The translations under genes were made by a program, and so were the position numbers. Positions 8,818-17,298 of a DNA stretch of 64,000 nt are shown one piece after another. Source of the DNA: Lolliginicoccus suaedae (GTDB taxonomy: Bacteria; Actinomycetota; Actinomycetes; Mycobacteriales; Mycobacteriaceae); NCBI RefSeq assembly GCF_008312885.1, contig NZ_VSSO01000001.1, positions 496,001 through 560,000 on the forward strand, written 5' to 3'. Within the stretch, counting starts at the first letter, position 1. Each line of letters starts with the position of its first letter. The notes beneath the pieces were generated by a model. It made no database searches. It was not told the DNA's origin and was given only the letters and a program-made list of their open reading frames with translations.

Positions 8818-9263
8818 TGAGTCTCGGCGATCCCGGCGAGCCGATCGATCGACGCCGCGAGGTTCGCGCTCCCGGTCGCACGGGCACGCGGGAAACGCGA
8901 TTCATCGGTCAGCCGCGACCAGTCATAGGTATGGGTGACGCGCGACTCGTTGTGCCCCAGCGGCTCCACCTCCCACCGCCACAAGTGGCCGAACGGCGGC
9001 TTGCCCACATCCGCCGGGGTCCAGGCGATCAGGCGGCCCTCGGTGAACTCCACGACGTGGTTCTCCCGCGTATTGCCCTTCTTGGTGGTCATGGTGAACA
9101 CCTCGCCCACTGACCGCACTCGCTGCCCCGCCGGGGCCTCCGCGAGATTGTCGTTGCCGTCCCAGCTCGGCTGCTGCGCGGGATCGGCGATCAGCTCGAA
9201 GATCCGGGCCGCGGGCGCGTTGATGATCCGGCTTGCCTGCACCACGTGCGTGTCATCGGTCAT
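8814..9263 (-). CDS. SRPBCC family protein (polyketide cyclase/dehydrase-like)
   Basis: A small START/Bet v1-fold protein of about 149 aa. It shows the usual opening VVQASRIINAPAARIFELIADPAQQPSWDGN and later GRLIAWTP and WEVEPLGHNESRVTHTYDW, which line a hydrophobic ligand cavity. I chose ATG 9263; an in-frame TTG at 9275 has a GAG-type ribosome binding site 4-5 nt upstream and could be the true start. It is the first gene of an operon with the alpha/beta hydrolase (coupled) and tetR. The role is ligand binding or a cyclase/dehydratase-like step on a small hydrophobic molecule. Confidence 0.82.
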   Translation of the reverse strand: MTDDTHVVQASRIINAPAARIFELIADPAQQPSWDGNDNLAEAPAGQRVRSVGEVFTMTTKKGNTRENHVVEFTEGRLIAWTPADVGKPPFGHLWRWEVEPLGHNESRVTHTYDWSRLTDESRFPRARATGSANLAASIDRLAGIAETQ

Positions 9264-9335
9264 GGATCGATTCAATCAGCTCGCGGTCCGCGGGGCACGG
9301 TTCGGTTGCGGCGGGGTGGTGCCGCTAGCGCCGCC

Positions 9336-9376
9336 AGTGGAAACTTTTCCCGCTCCAGCCGGGAAAAGTTTCCACT
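9336..9376 (-). terminator. perfect 17-bp hairpin downstream of the PucR gene
   Basis: Arms 9336-9352 and 9360-9376 are perfectly complementary over 17 bp with a 7-nt loop. The hairpin begins about 30 nt after the PucR stop on the same strand. No T-run follows, as is common for actinobacterial intrinsic terminators. Because the arms are fully symmetric and lie 73 nt upstream of the SRPBCC start, an operator role is a second possibility. Confidence 0.6.
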
Positions 9377-9406
9377 CCTCACCGAGACGGGCCGAAACCG
9401 CGCGAT

Positions 9407-10645
9407 CTACCCCGCGCCGGCCCCACCAGCGCCCCCACCAGGAGCCGAGAGCGCCATGATGAGCTCGAGCACGACCCGCGGGTCGGCGAGGGCGTCGCCG
9501 TAGATCTCGCGGAGCTGGTTCATGCGGTAGCGCACGGTCTGGGGGTGGACGAACAGGTCGGCGGCGACGATGTCGCGCTGCCCCTGGCGCAGCAGCCAGG
9601 CGCGCAGGGTCTCGCCGAGCCGGTCGGCGGTGGTACCCCGCAGGTCGTCGAGCGGGGCGAGGGCGCGGCGGCGCAGGTCGGCGGTGGCGTCGGGGTCGGC
9701 GGCGAGGATCAGCTCGACGAGGTGATCGTCGGTGTCGGTCGGGCCGGTCCGGGTGGTGGGGAGCAGCTCGAGGGTGCGCAGGGCACGCTGGTAGGAGGCA
9801 GCGACGTTCGTCCAGGGGTGGGCGGGCCCGATGATGGCGGGCCGGTCGTGGAGCAGGGCGAGCAGGTCGGTGCGCTTGCGGCCGTCCATGTCGGGGACGA
9901 GCAGCACGGCGAAGGCATCGGGGGCCTCGATGCCCGGCAGGTCGTCGGTCAGCTGGAGTGCGGACTGGGTGAAGCGGGAGGCAAGGCCGCGGGATTGCGC
10001 GAGGGGCAGCAGCACGGCGGTGAGGGTGGCGGGAGGTTGCCAGTGGGCGCGGTCGGCGCTGGATCGCAGCAGTTCCTCGGGCTTTCCGGCTAGCAGGTGC
10101 CGGCCGAGCTGGTCGAGGTAGTGCTCCCGGACGCGGCCTGTAGTAGCGCGCTCGTCGGCGTGGCCGGCGCTGCTGGCGGCGGAGAGCTCGTCGATGAAGG
10201 CGAAGGCGAGCTCGGCGAAGCGGGCGACGGTGGCGGCGGGCAGTCCGCCCTCCACCGCGGTGTTGGCGATGGCCCGCCAGGAGGCGCGCGCCCCGACGCG
10301 GTAGGCGGCGAGGAGGGCGTCCATGGAGCGTCCGTTGCGGGCTTCTCCCCGGCCGAGCTCGTAGGCGGCGTCGAGGGCCGCGGGCAGGGGCGAGCTCTGG
10401 TCGGAGTCGGCGGGGCGGGCGGCGATCTGGACGAGCGCGCCGAGGGCCATGCGGACGGCGTTCTCGATGTTGCGGCCCATGCGTCCGCGGAAGGCACGGG
10501 TGTAGGACGGGACCTCGATGGTGACGGCGCTGACGGTCAGCTCGGCGTAGCGGGGCAGGCTGGCTTGCAGCGCCTCGACGATGCGGGGGTCGAGGTCGAG
10601 CCCGGTTACGCGTCCGGGGTCGCGTCCCTCACTGCTGCGGGGCAT
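9407..10645 (-). CDS. PucR/CdaR-type helix-turn-helix regulator
   Basis: A 412-aa regulator with the PucR-family C-terminal helix-turn-helix: ADLFVHPQTVRYRMNQLREIYG near the end, preceded by LGETLRAWLLRQGQRD. The N-terminal half is a helical RsbRD-like sensor region, with AYRVGARASWRAIANTA in the middle. The protein ends in a Gly/Ala-rich tail. It is divergent from the ferredoxin reductase-desaturase operon, with 85 nt between start codons, and regulators of this type are found beside such lipid-oxidation genes in related actinobacteria. Control of that operon is therefore likely but inferred. Confidence 0.88.
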   Translation of the reverse strand: MPRSSEGRDPGRVTGLDLDPRIVEALQASLPRYAELTVSAVTIEVPSYTRAFRGRMGRNIENAVRMALGALVQIAARPADSDQSSPLPAALDAAYELGRGEARNGRSMDALLAAYRVGARASWRAIANTAVEGGLPAATVARFAELAFAFIDELSAASSAGHADERATTGRVREHYLDQLGRHLLAGKPEELLRSSADRAHWQPPATLTAVLLPLAQSRGLASRFTQSALQLTDDLPGIEAPDAFAVLLVPDMDGRKRTDLLALLHDRPAIIGPAHPWTNVAASYQRALRTLELLPTTRTGPTDTDDHLVELILAADPDATADLRRRALAPLDDLRGTTADRLGETLRAWLLRQGQRDIVAADLFVHPQTVRYRMNQLREIYGDALADPRVVLELIMALSAPGGGAGGAGAG

Positions 10646-10730
10646 TGTTTGTACTCAGCGCATAAAAAGGTAGATCGAGTTCACGTCTCATGGACAAGAG
10701 TTTATACCGGCGGTGCGCGAGAGTAGAGGC

Positions 10731-11822
10731 ATGACAACACGGGCTCCGAAATCACTCGCACCCGGCACCCTGCGTGACCGGCTGATCAGGCTGGCCGAGC
10801 GGGCAACCACTCCGTTGCTGCCCTCGGACTACCTCGATCTGGTCGCGCCGCTGCGGTCCGGGTCGGCGCTGCGCGGACGGATCACCGCCATCCACCGCGA
10901 GACCGCTGAGGCCGCGACTGTTGTCATCAAGCCGGGCCGCGACTGGCGGCCCCACGCTCCTGGCCAGTACGCCCGCATCGGCATCGACGTCGACGGCGTG
11001 CGCCAGTGGCGCACCTACTCGCTGACCTCTGAGGTTGGCAGCGCGGACGGGTGCATCTCCATCACCGTCAAGGCGATCGAGGGCGGCACCGTGAGCAACC
11101 ACCTCGTGCACCGCGCTACCGAGGGCACGATCGTCCACCTCGACCACGCCGCCGGTGACTTCACCCTCGGCGCCGAGCTTCCCGCGAAGGCGCTGTTCGT
11201 CACCGCGGGCAGCGGCATCACCCCAGTGATGGGCATGCTGCGCAACGCGGTGGACCGCCTCGACGACGTGGTCGTGGTGCATTCCGCCCCCACCGCCGAC
11301 GACGCCATCTTCGGCCCGGAACTGCGCGCCCTGCACCGGCAGGGCCGCATCACGCTCATCGAGCGGCACACCGCCACCAGCGGGCGCCTCGGCATCGACG
11401 AGCTCAACGCGCTCGTTCCTGACCTTGCTGACCGCGAGGCGTGGGCGTGCGGCCCGGCGGGGCTCCTCGATGGGATCGAGCAGCACTGGGCGGATCGTGG
11501 CATCGCTGACAAGCTGCACACCGAGCGATTCCGCATCGCCCCCATCGTCGTCGGGGATGGCGGCACCGTCACCTACGACCGGGCCGGGACCACGGTCGAG
11601 GCAGGCGGCTCCGATTCCCTGCTCGATGCCGGCGAGTCCGCGGGCGTGCTCATGCCGTCGGGCTGCCGGATGGGCGTGTGCTTCGGCTGCGTCGTCCCCC
11701 TGCGCAACGGCATTGTCCGCGACCTGCGCAACGGCGAGATCACCACTGCTTCCGAGGGCGACGGCGTCCTCATCCAGACCTGCGTGTCCGCCGCGGCGGG
11801 CCCCTGCACCCTCGACGTTTAA
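10731..11822 (+). CDS. NAD(P)H-flavin/2Fe-2S oxidoreductase, electron donor for desaturase (Rv3230c-like)
   Basis: A three-domain electron-transfer protein of 363 aa. The FAD-binding region contains RTYSLTSE, the NAD(P)-binding region contains FVTAGSGITPVMGMLRN, and a C-terminal plant-type ferredoxin domain carries the 2Fe-2S ligands in SGCRMGVCFGC (C-x4-C-x2-C) plus a fourth Cys in IQTC. It is followed after 12 nt by the fatty acid desaturase, matching the mycobacterial Rv3230c/DesA3 pair in which this protein supplies electrons to the di-iron desaturase. ATG 10731 is chosen; a GTG six codons upstream exists. Expression is probably set by the divergent PucR regulator. Confidence 0.92.
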   Translation: MTTRAPKSLAPGTLRDRLIRLAERATTPLLPSDYLDLVAPLRSGSALRGRITAIHRETAEAATVVIKPGRDWRPHAPGQYARIGIDVDGVRQWRTYSLTSEVGSADGCISITVKAIEGGTVSNHLVHRATEGTIVHLDHAAGDFTLGAELPAKALFVTAGSGITPVMGMLRNAVDRLDDVVVVHSAPTADDAIFGPELRALHRQGRITLIERHTATSGRLGIDELNALVPDLADREAWACGPAGLLDGIEQHWADRGIADKLHTERFRIAPIVVGDGGTVTYDRAGTTVEAGGSDSLLDAGESAGVLMPSGCRMGVCFGCVVPLRNGIVRDLRNGEITTASEGDGVLIQTCVSAAAGPCTLDV

Positions 11823-11834
11823 GGACTACCTGAT

Positions 11835-12998
11835 ATGACCGTCATCCAGAAGAAGCCCAACAACGCGATCGCCCACCTCACCGCTGCGGACATCGAGAAC
11901 ATCGGCATCGAGCTCGATGCGATCCGCCAGCAGGTCCTCGATACCCGTGGCGAGCGCGATGCCGAGTACATCCGCTCGGTGATCAAGCTGCAGCGCTACC
12001 TCGAGCTCGGCAGCCGCGGCGTGCTGCTCGTCTCGCTGTTCCCGCCGGCATGGCTGATCGGAACCGCGGGCCTCGGCATCGCGAAGATCATCGAGAACAT
12101 GGAGATCGCGCACAACGTGATGCACGGCCAGTGGGACTGGATGCGCGACCCGAAGATCCACTCCACCACCTGGGAGTGGGACAACGCCTCGCCGTCGGAC
12201 ATGTGGAAGCACTCCCACAACGAGCTGCACCACACCTACACCAACGTCATCGGCAAGGACAACGACCTCGGCTACGGCATCATGCGCGTGGACGAGGATC
12301 AGAAGTGGATGCCCTTCTACCTCGCGCAGCCGTTGTGGAACTTCATCAACGCGTGCGTCTTCGAGTACGGCATCGCCGCCTATGACCTCGAGATCGGCAA
12401 GTACATGAAGGGGCGGATCCCCAAGGAGGAGTTCGACCGCAAGAAGAAGAGCGTTCTCGCCAAGATCCGCAAGCAGGCCACCAAGGACTACCTGGTGCAC
12501 CCGCTGCTCTCCGGGCCCTCCGCCCCCACCACCTTCGCCGCGAACGTCGTCGCGAACCTGATGCGCAACTGGTGGACCCACTCGGTCATCATGTGCGGGC
12601 ACTTCCCCGAAGGCGTGGAGACCTACGAGAAGGCCTCGATCGACGGCGAGACCCGCGGCGAGTGGTACCTGCGCCAGATGCTCGGCTCGGCCAACATCTC
12701 CGGCGGCAAGATCACGCACTTCATGACCGGCAACCTGTCCTTCCAGATCGAGCACCACCTTTTCCCGGACCTGCCGTCCAACCGCTACCAGGAGATCGCC
12801 CCGCAGGTGCGCGAGGTGTTCGACCGCTACAAGCTGAACTACGTGAGCGGCCCGCTGCCCAAGCAGGTCGCCTCCGCGTGGAAGAAGGTCATCCGGCTGT
12901 CGCTGCCCAACGACTTCGGCAGCAAGGTCAAGTCGGCTCCGGCGAAGGTCATCAGCGCCCAGTTCGGGTCCCGCACCCCGGCGAAGGCTGCCGCGTAG
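11835..12998 (+). CDS. membrane fatty acid (acyl-CoA) desaturase, DesA3-like
   Basis: An integral-membrane di-iron desaturase of 387 aa. It has the three histidine boxes: HNVMH at 93-97, HNELHH at 128-133 and QIEHH near residue 300. Hydrophobic segments precede the first box (LLVSLFPPAWLIGTAGLGI). It introduces a double bond into long-chain acyl-CoA, most likely stearoyl-CoA at position 9 as in DesA3, though chain length and position are inferred from the family. AAGGA at 11821-11825 lies 9 nt before the ATG and overlaps the end of the reductase gene, so the two are one operon. A strong hairpin follows. Confidence 0.92.
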   Translation: MTVIQKKPNNAIAHLTAADIENIGIELDAIRQQVLDTRGERDAEYIRSVIKLQRYLELGSRGVLLVSLFPPAWLIGTAGLGIAKIIENMEIAHNVMHGQWDWMRDPKIHSTTWEWDNASPSDMWKHSHNELHHTYTNVIGKDNDLGYGIMRVDEDQKWMPFYLAQPLWNFINACVFEYGIAAYDLEIGKYMKGRIPKEEFDRKKKSVLAKIRKQATKDYLVHPLLSGPSAPTTFAANVVANLMRNWWTHSVIMCGHFPEGVETYEKASIDGETRGEWYLRQMLGSANISGGKITHFMTGNLSFQIEHHLFPDLPSNRYQEIAPQVREVFDRYKLNYVSGPLPKQVASAWKKVIRLSLPNDFGSKVKSAPAKVISAQFGSRTPAKAAA

Positions 12999-13016
12999 CT
13001 TTTCTCCCGAGCACGC

Positions 13017-13050
13017 GAGGGCGGGCCAGGCAACGGCCTGGCCCGCCCTC
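13017..13050. terminator. bidirectional terminator between desaturase and alkB remnant
   Basis: A perfect 15-bp GC-rich stem (13017-13031 with 13036-13050) with a 4-nt loop AACG follows the desaturase stop by 18 nt and precedes the end of the convergent alkB remnant by 33 nt. It can serve both strands. A short TCT follows on the plus strand instead of a true T-run. Confidence 0.85.
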
Positions 13051-13082
13051 TCTGCGTGTCGCACCGCACGGGTGCTAGGCCG

Positions 13083-14146
13083 CTACCTTGCTGGGCTTGC
13101 CCCGGCGTAGCGCGCGAGGATCTTTTCCCGCTTCGGCGGATGGATGTTCACGCGGGTGATGTCGCCGTCGTAGTGGGCGAGCACGCGCTTGTCCATAACT
13201 GCCCGCCATACCGGCGGCACGAGCGCGAGGATGAACATCGTGGCATACCCCGAAGGAAGCTGCGGGGCCTCCTTGAAGTCGCGTAGTGCCTGGTAGCGGC
13301 GCGTGGGGTTCGCGTGATGATCGCTATGGCGCTGCAGGTGGAACATGAACAGGTTGCTGGCGAAGCTGTTGCAGTTCCAGGAATGTCGCGGCGTCACCCG
13401 CTCATAGCGCCCGCTGGCAGTCTTCTGCCGCAGCAGCCCGTAGTGCTCGGTGTAGTTGGCGGACTCGAGGATGCTGAACCCGATGACGGCCTGGATCAGG
13501 AAGTACGGCAGCACCATCGGTCCGAACGCGACGACGAGCACGCCCACGAGCACGGCGCTCATCAGCCAGGCGTTGAGCACATCATTGCGCAGCGACCAGT
13601 GCGACTTCCCAAGCCGCGCGAAGCGGTCCTTCTCCAGCCGCCACGCCGAGCGGGCCGCGCCGCGCACGCTGCGCAGCCAGAAGGTCCAGTAGCCCTCGCC
13701 GAACCGCGAGCTCGCGTGATCCTCGGGCGTGGCCACGCGCACATGGTGGCCGCGATTGTGCTCGACGAAGAAGTGCCCATACAAGGTGGGGGCGAGGGCG
13801 ATCTTCGACAGCCACCGCTCGAGCGAGAGCTTCTTGTGGCCGAGCTCGTGCGCGGTGTTGATGGCAAGCCCACCAACCACCCCGACCGACCAGGCGATGC
13901 CCACGTAGCCGATCCAGGAGACATCCATCCGGGTGGCGATCGCGGCGCCGATGAACAGGGCGATGTACTGGGCAGGCAGGAACAGGTACAGCACTGCCCG
14001 GTAGTAGCGGTCAGCCTCGAGCTCCTCGGTCAGGCTCTCCGGCGGGTTCTCGCCGTCGGCCCCGAACGCGAGATCGTGCCACTGATGAGCCACAAGTACC
14101 GCTTGGGGTCGTGCCACGTGCGCTGCGCGAGATCGACGTCGCTCAC
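13083..14146 (-). pseudogene. alkB: alkane 1-monooxygenase (alkB), internally deleted and frameshifted
   Basis: The body is an AlkB-type membrane di-iron alkane hydroxylase. NTAHELGHKK, EHNRGHHVRVATPEDHASSR, NYTEHYGLL and LQRHSDHHANPTRRYQ carry all histidine boxes. The natural start is GTG 14146, overlapping the SnoaL stop (GTGA). In that frame it reads SDVDLAQRTWHDPKRYLWLISG, a normal AlkB N-terminus, but stops after about 36 codons. The rest (DLAFGADGENPPESLTEE onward) is in another frame. The roughly 45 residues that normally form the first two membrane helices are missing at the junction. A truncated protein could start at GTG 14117. No rubredoxin is fused or adjacent. It is either a recent pseudogene or an assembly error. 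Confidence 0.8.
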
Positions 14147-14532
14147 TGGCCTGCCTCCTGCTGCTGCATGGCGGCGGCGAACATGGCGCCCATCTTCTCG
14201 GCGAAGGCAGTGGTGGCCTTGAGCGGGCGCAGCATCACGGTGAACTCGTCGATGAGCCCGTCGGCGTTGGCGTGGAGGAAGTCGCAGCCCTGCAGCTCGA
14301 GGTCGCCGACGCGGGCGCGGAAGACCAGCGCGTGGTCGTCGCCGTCGGAGATCTCCTTCTCGTACTCGAAGTCCTCGAAGACCTGCGTCACCGCTCCGAG
14401 GATGAGCGCCACCATCTCGCGGCCCTCGTACGGCCTGTGGGCGATGGGGCTGCGGAAGACGACGTCCTCAGCGAAGATGCTCGGCAGAGTCGAGAAGTCA
14501 TTGGCCTCGACCGCAGCGCGGAAAGGGTGCAC
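14143..14532 (-). CDS. SnoaL-like / nuclear transport factor 2 fold protein
   Basis: A small cone-shaped alpha+beta barrel protein of 129 aa. Recognisable parts are the opening HPFRAAVEANDF, FAEDVVFRSPIAHRPYEGRE and a later LELQGCDFLHANADGLIDEFTVMLRP. Start GTG 14532 is chosen because AAGGAG at 14545-14540 is 7 nt upstream; an in-frame GTG at 14562 lacks one. It is the first gene of the leftward operon that continues into the alkB remnant and faces padR across a palindromic operator. It probably acts on an alkane-derived or other hydrophobic small molecule, which is inferred from context only. Confidence 0.85.
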   Translation of the reverse strand: MHPFRAAVEANDFSTLPSIFAEDVVFRSPIAHRPYEGREMVALILGAVTQVFEDFEYEKEISDGDDHALVFRARVGDLELQGCDFLHANADGLIDEFTVMLRPLKATTAFAEKMGAMFAAAMQQQEAGQ

Positions 14533-14567
14533 GAGTGGGCTCCTTATTGTGATGTGGGACACTCAGA

Positions 14568-14591
14568 ACATAGTCATCAATCTGACTATGT
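14568..14591. promoter_or_regulatory. PadR-type operator (9-bp inverted repeat)
   Basis: ACATAGTCA and TGACTATGT are perfect 9-bp arms separated by 6 nt, with outer ACAT/ATGT halves as in PadR-family operators. The site lies in the 89-nt gap between the divergent SnoaL/alkB and padR starts, in an AT-rich patch. Autoregulation by the adjacent PadR protein is the simplest reading. Confidence 0.75.
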
Positions 14592-14621
14592 CAACGACCA
14601 GCCAGGGAACGGAGCAGCCAC

Positions 14622-15194
14622 GTGGCGTTGCGGCACGCTGTCCTCGCAGCACTTCTCGACGGGGAGATGTCGGGCTACCAGCTCTCCAAGACCTTCGATG
14701 TCTCGGTGTCGAACTACTGGCACGCGCTCCCCCAGCAGCTCTACGCCGAGCTCGCCAAGCTCGAGAAGGAAGGCCTGATCACCGGCCGCGTGGTGATCCA
14801 GCAAGGCCGCCCCAACAAGCGCCTGTTCACCCTCGCCGCAGCGGGCACCGAGGAGCTGGCCAGGTTCATCGCCCAGCCCTCGCGACCCTCTTTCATCCGC
14901 GATGACCTGCTCGTCAAGGTCCGCGCCTGCGAGGCCGACGGGACCTTCGCGCTCATCGGGCAGCTCGAGGAGCGCGCAGGGCAGGCCCGTGCCAAGATCG
15001 CGCTGTTCGACAAGCTGCTGCGGCAGCTGCGGGGCACCGACGACGAGGACGACTTCCTCGCGCGCGCGCCCCGCGTCGGCCCGTACCTGACGGGGCTTCG
15101 GGGCAAGGCGTTCGAGGAGGAGACGCTGCGCTGGTGCGAGCAGTCCGCGCGAGTGCTGCGCCTTCGGGCCGAGAACTCCCGCCCGAGAGGGTAA
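14622..15194 (+). CDS. PadR family transcriptional regulator
   Basis: A winged-helix regulator of 190 aa. The N-terminal PadR signature is clear: HAVLAALLDGEMSGYQLSK, then YAELAKLEKEGLITG and GRPNKRLFTLAAAGTEEL for the wing. The C-terminal part (residues about 95-185) is the helical Vir-type dimerisation domain. The start is GTG 14622 with GGAG at 14611-14614. It is divergent from SnoaL/alkB across a 9-bp inverted repeat and 9 nt upstream of the wax ester synthase, so it probably represses both directions until a phenolic or lipid-like ligand is bound. Confidence 0.92.
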   Translation: MALRHAVLAALLDGEMSGYQLSKTFDVSVSNYWHALPQQLYAELAKLEKEGLITGRVVIQQGRPNKRLFTLAAAGTEELARFIAQPSRPSFIRDDLLVKVRACEADGTFALIGQLEERAGQARAKIALFDKLLRQLRGTDDEDDFLARAPRVGPYLTGLRGKAFEEETLRWCEQSARVLRLRAENSRPRG

Positions 15195-15203
15195 GTTGGT
15201 GCA

Positions 15204-16616
15204 ATGGCGAAGTGGCTCTCCCCCCTCGACTCGATGTTCCTCTACATGGAATCTCCTGATTCGATGATGCACGTCGGGGGGCTGATAGAGATCGAGATCA
15301 CCAACGGCACCGCTGGCGACATGAGCAGGCAGATCCGCGACGAGCTGCAGGAGATCACCGCGGTGCAACCACCGTGGAACCGCAAGCTGGCTACACCGCG
15401 GTTCCTCAAGAACCCCGCTCACCGCTGGGTCGTGGACACCGATTTCGATGCGATGTACCACGTGCGTCGCTCCGCGCTGCCCAGCCCTGGCGGCGAGCGC
15501 GAGCTCGGTGTCCTCGTCTCGCGGCTGCACAGCCGCCCGCTCGACTTCCGCCGCCCGCCGTGGGAGTGCTACATCATCGAGGGGCACGAATCAGGCAACC
15601 TCATCCTCTACACCAAGGTTCACCACTCCCTCGTGGATGGCTACACCGCGGTGAAGATGCTGATGCGCTCGTTCTCCAAGTCGCCGGATGCGCCGGAGGA
15701 GCCGTTCTTCTTCCAGATCCCACCTCCCCGGCCGCGCCCCAAGTCCTCCAGCAAGAAGGAGGTCGCGAGCGCCCCCGCCGACCAGGGATCGTTCATCAGT
15801 GCCGTGGGCGGCCACATGATGTCGGTGCGCGATATCGGCAAGGGCCTTGGCAGGCTCTCGAGGTCCAGGTTCCGCAAGGACGATCACATCGTCACCGTGC
15901 TGCAAGCGCCCCGTGGCATCCTCAATGGCCGCATCGGTCGCGATCGCCGCTTCGCCACCCAGCAGTACGATATCGCTCGGCTGCGCCGGATCGCTTCCGC
16001 GGCCGGCTGCACGCTCAATGATGTGGTGCTCGCGGTGTGCGGCGGAGGGTTGCGAGCCTACTTGCAGGGCCTCGACGCGCTCCCCGAGAAGCCCTTGATC
16101 GCCTTCGTTCCCGTCAATATCCGCCCCAAGGATGATCCAGGCGGCGGAAACATGGTCGGGGGCATGCTTGCCTCGCTCGGCACCAATGAGGCGAGTGCCG
16201 CGGATCGGCTCAGGGCCGTCGTTGCCTCGACCAGCGCGGCGAAGCAGCAGATGGAGAACATGACCCGTGCCGCCATCATCGCCTACACCACTTACGTCGG
16301 CTCGCCCCTGCTGATCCAGACGGGTCTCGCGCAGTTCGGCCTGAGCAAGGTCGTCCCGCCGAGCTTCAATGTCGTCATCTCGAACGTGCCCGGGCCGAAG
16401 CAGCCGCTGTACTTCCGTGGCAACCGGCTCGCCTCGGTGTATCCGGTGTCGTTCCTCATGCATGGCGGCCCGCTGAACATCACCTGCGAGAGCTACGGCG
16501 ACACGTTGAACTTCGGTTTCGTCGGTTGCCGCGACACGCTTCCGCGGTTGCAGCGGCTCGCGCTCGCCTGCGGTGAGGCCGTCGACGAGCTCGAGGAGAT
16601 CTTCGTCAACGCCTAG
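15204..16616 (+). CDS. wax ester synthase/diacylglycerol O-acyltransferase (WS/DGAT)
   Basis: An acyltransferase of 470 aa that joins acyl-CoA to diacylglycerol or a fatty alcohol to make storage triacylglycerol or wax ester. The catalytic HHxxxDG motif is HHSLVDG at residues 140-146. The N-terminal LSPLDSMFLYMESPDSMMHVGGL and the C-terminal NVVISNVPGPKQPLYFRG are typical of the family. It follows padR after 9 nt, with a weak GAGAGGGTAAG ribosome binding region overlapping the padR stop, so the two are co-transcribed. Together with the desaturase and alkB genes it makes this stretch a neutral-lipid/hydrocarbon locus. Confidence 0.94.
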   Translation: MAKWLSPLDSMFLYMESPDSMMHVGGLIEIEITNGTAGDMSRQIRDELQEITAVQPPWNRKLATPRFLKNPAHRWVVDTDFDAMYHVRRSALPSPGGERELGVLVSRLHSRPLDFRRPPWECYIIEGHESGNLILYTKVHHSLVDGYTAVKMLMRSFSKSPDAPEEPFFFQIPPPRPRPKSSSKKEVASAPADQGSFISAVGGHMMSVRDIGKGLGRLSRSRFRKDDHIVTVLQAPRGILNGRIGRDRRFATQQYDIARLRRIASAAGCTLNDVVLAVCGGGLRAYLQGLDALPEKPLIAFVPVNIRPKDDPGGGNMVGGMLASLGTNEASAADRLRAVVASTSAAKQQMENMTRAAIIAYTTYVGSPLLIQTGLAQFGLSKVVPPSFNVVISNVPGPKQPLYFRGNRLASVYPVSFLMHGGPLNITCESYGDTLNFGFVGCRDTLPRLQRLALACGEAVDELEEIFVNA

Positions 16617-16627
16617 CGCGTCGACCC

Positions 16628-17296
16628 CTAGCGGCGGTGCAAGCCGCCCGTCCGGTGCAGGATCGCGGTCACCGCGATCGTTGCGGCGACGAGCAGTTCC
16701 CATGCCTGCACGGTGTACACCGCGCCGCGCTCCCACGCGCCCTCGTCGAGGATGATCCCGCCGCCCGCCTGCTGGCTTGCGACCAGCATTGCTAGGCACG
16801 CGAGGCCGAGGAACCCGAGCCCGATGCTGATCCTGCGTACCGGGCCGGGGACGAGCCCCCGCAGTGGGCCCGCGCCCGAGGCAATCACCGCGAGGTTGCC
16901 GCCGACGATCGCCATGATCGCGCCGATGACATGCCAGCCCATCATCGCGCTGCCGCTCGTGTCGAGCTGCGCGGGAAACACGCCCACGAGGACGATTCCC
17001 GTGCCATGCACCAGCGCGAGCAGCAGGAAAGGCACGCGCCACGAGGACGCTCGCGCTGCGCGTGCCAGTAGCAGCGCGCCGAGGACGAGCAGCACCCCGT
17101 GGCCGATGAAGCCTGCGTTCATCACCCAGGCGAGCGGCGAGTCGATGACTCGTCCGCCGGAGGTCCCAGTTCCCGGTATGCCCAGGTCACTGATGTAGTT
17201 GTACGAGTAGCTGTATCCCGGGAACGCTAGCGCCGCGGCCGCCTCGCACCCCAGGTACCAGGCGGCCGCGGCCGCGAGCACGACAGCGGCGCGCAC
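16628..17296 (-). CDS. DUF998 family membrane protein
   Basis: A predicted six-helix integral membrane protein of 222 aa. The DUF998 signature YSYNYISDLGIPG follows the first helix, and hydrophobic stretches such as GVLLVLGALLLARA and IGAIMAIVGGNLAVIA form later helices. Function is unknown for the family. The GTG start lies 2 nt after the stop of the DUF4112 gene, so they form an operon, and the stop is 11 nt from that of the convergent wax ester synthase. Confidence 0.82.
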   Translation of the reverse strand: MRAAVVLAAAAAWYLGCEAAAALAFPGYSYSYNYISDLGIPGTGTSGGRVIDSPLAWVMNAGFIGHGVLLVLGALLLARAARASSWRVPFLLLALVHGTGIVLVGVFPAQLDTSGSAMMGWHVIGAIMAIVGGNLAVIASGAGPLRGLVPGPVRRISIGLGFLGLACLAMLVASQQAGGGIILDEGAWERGAVYTVQAWELLVAATIAVTAILHRTGGLHRR

Positions 17297-17298
17297 GC

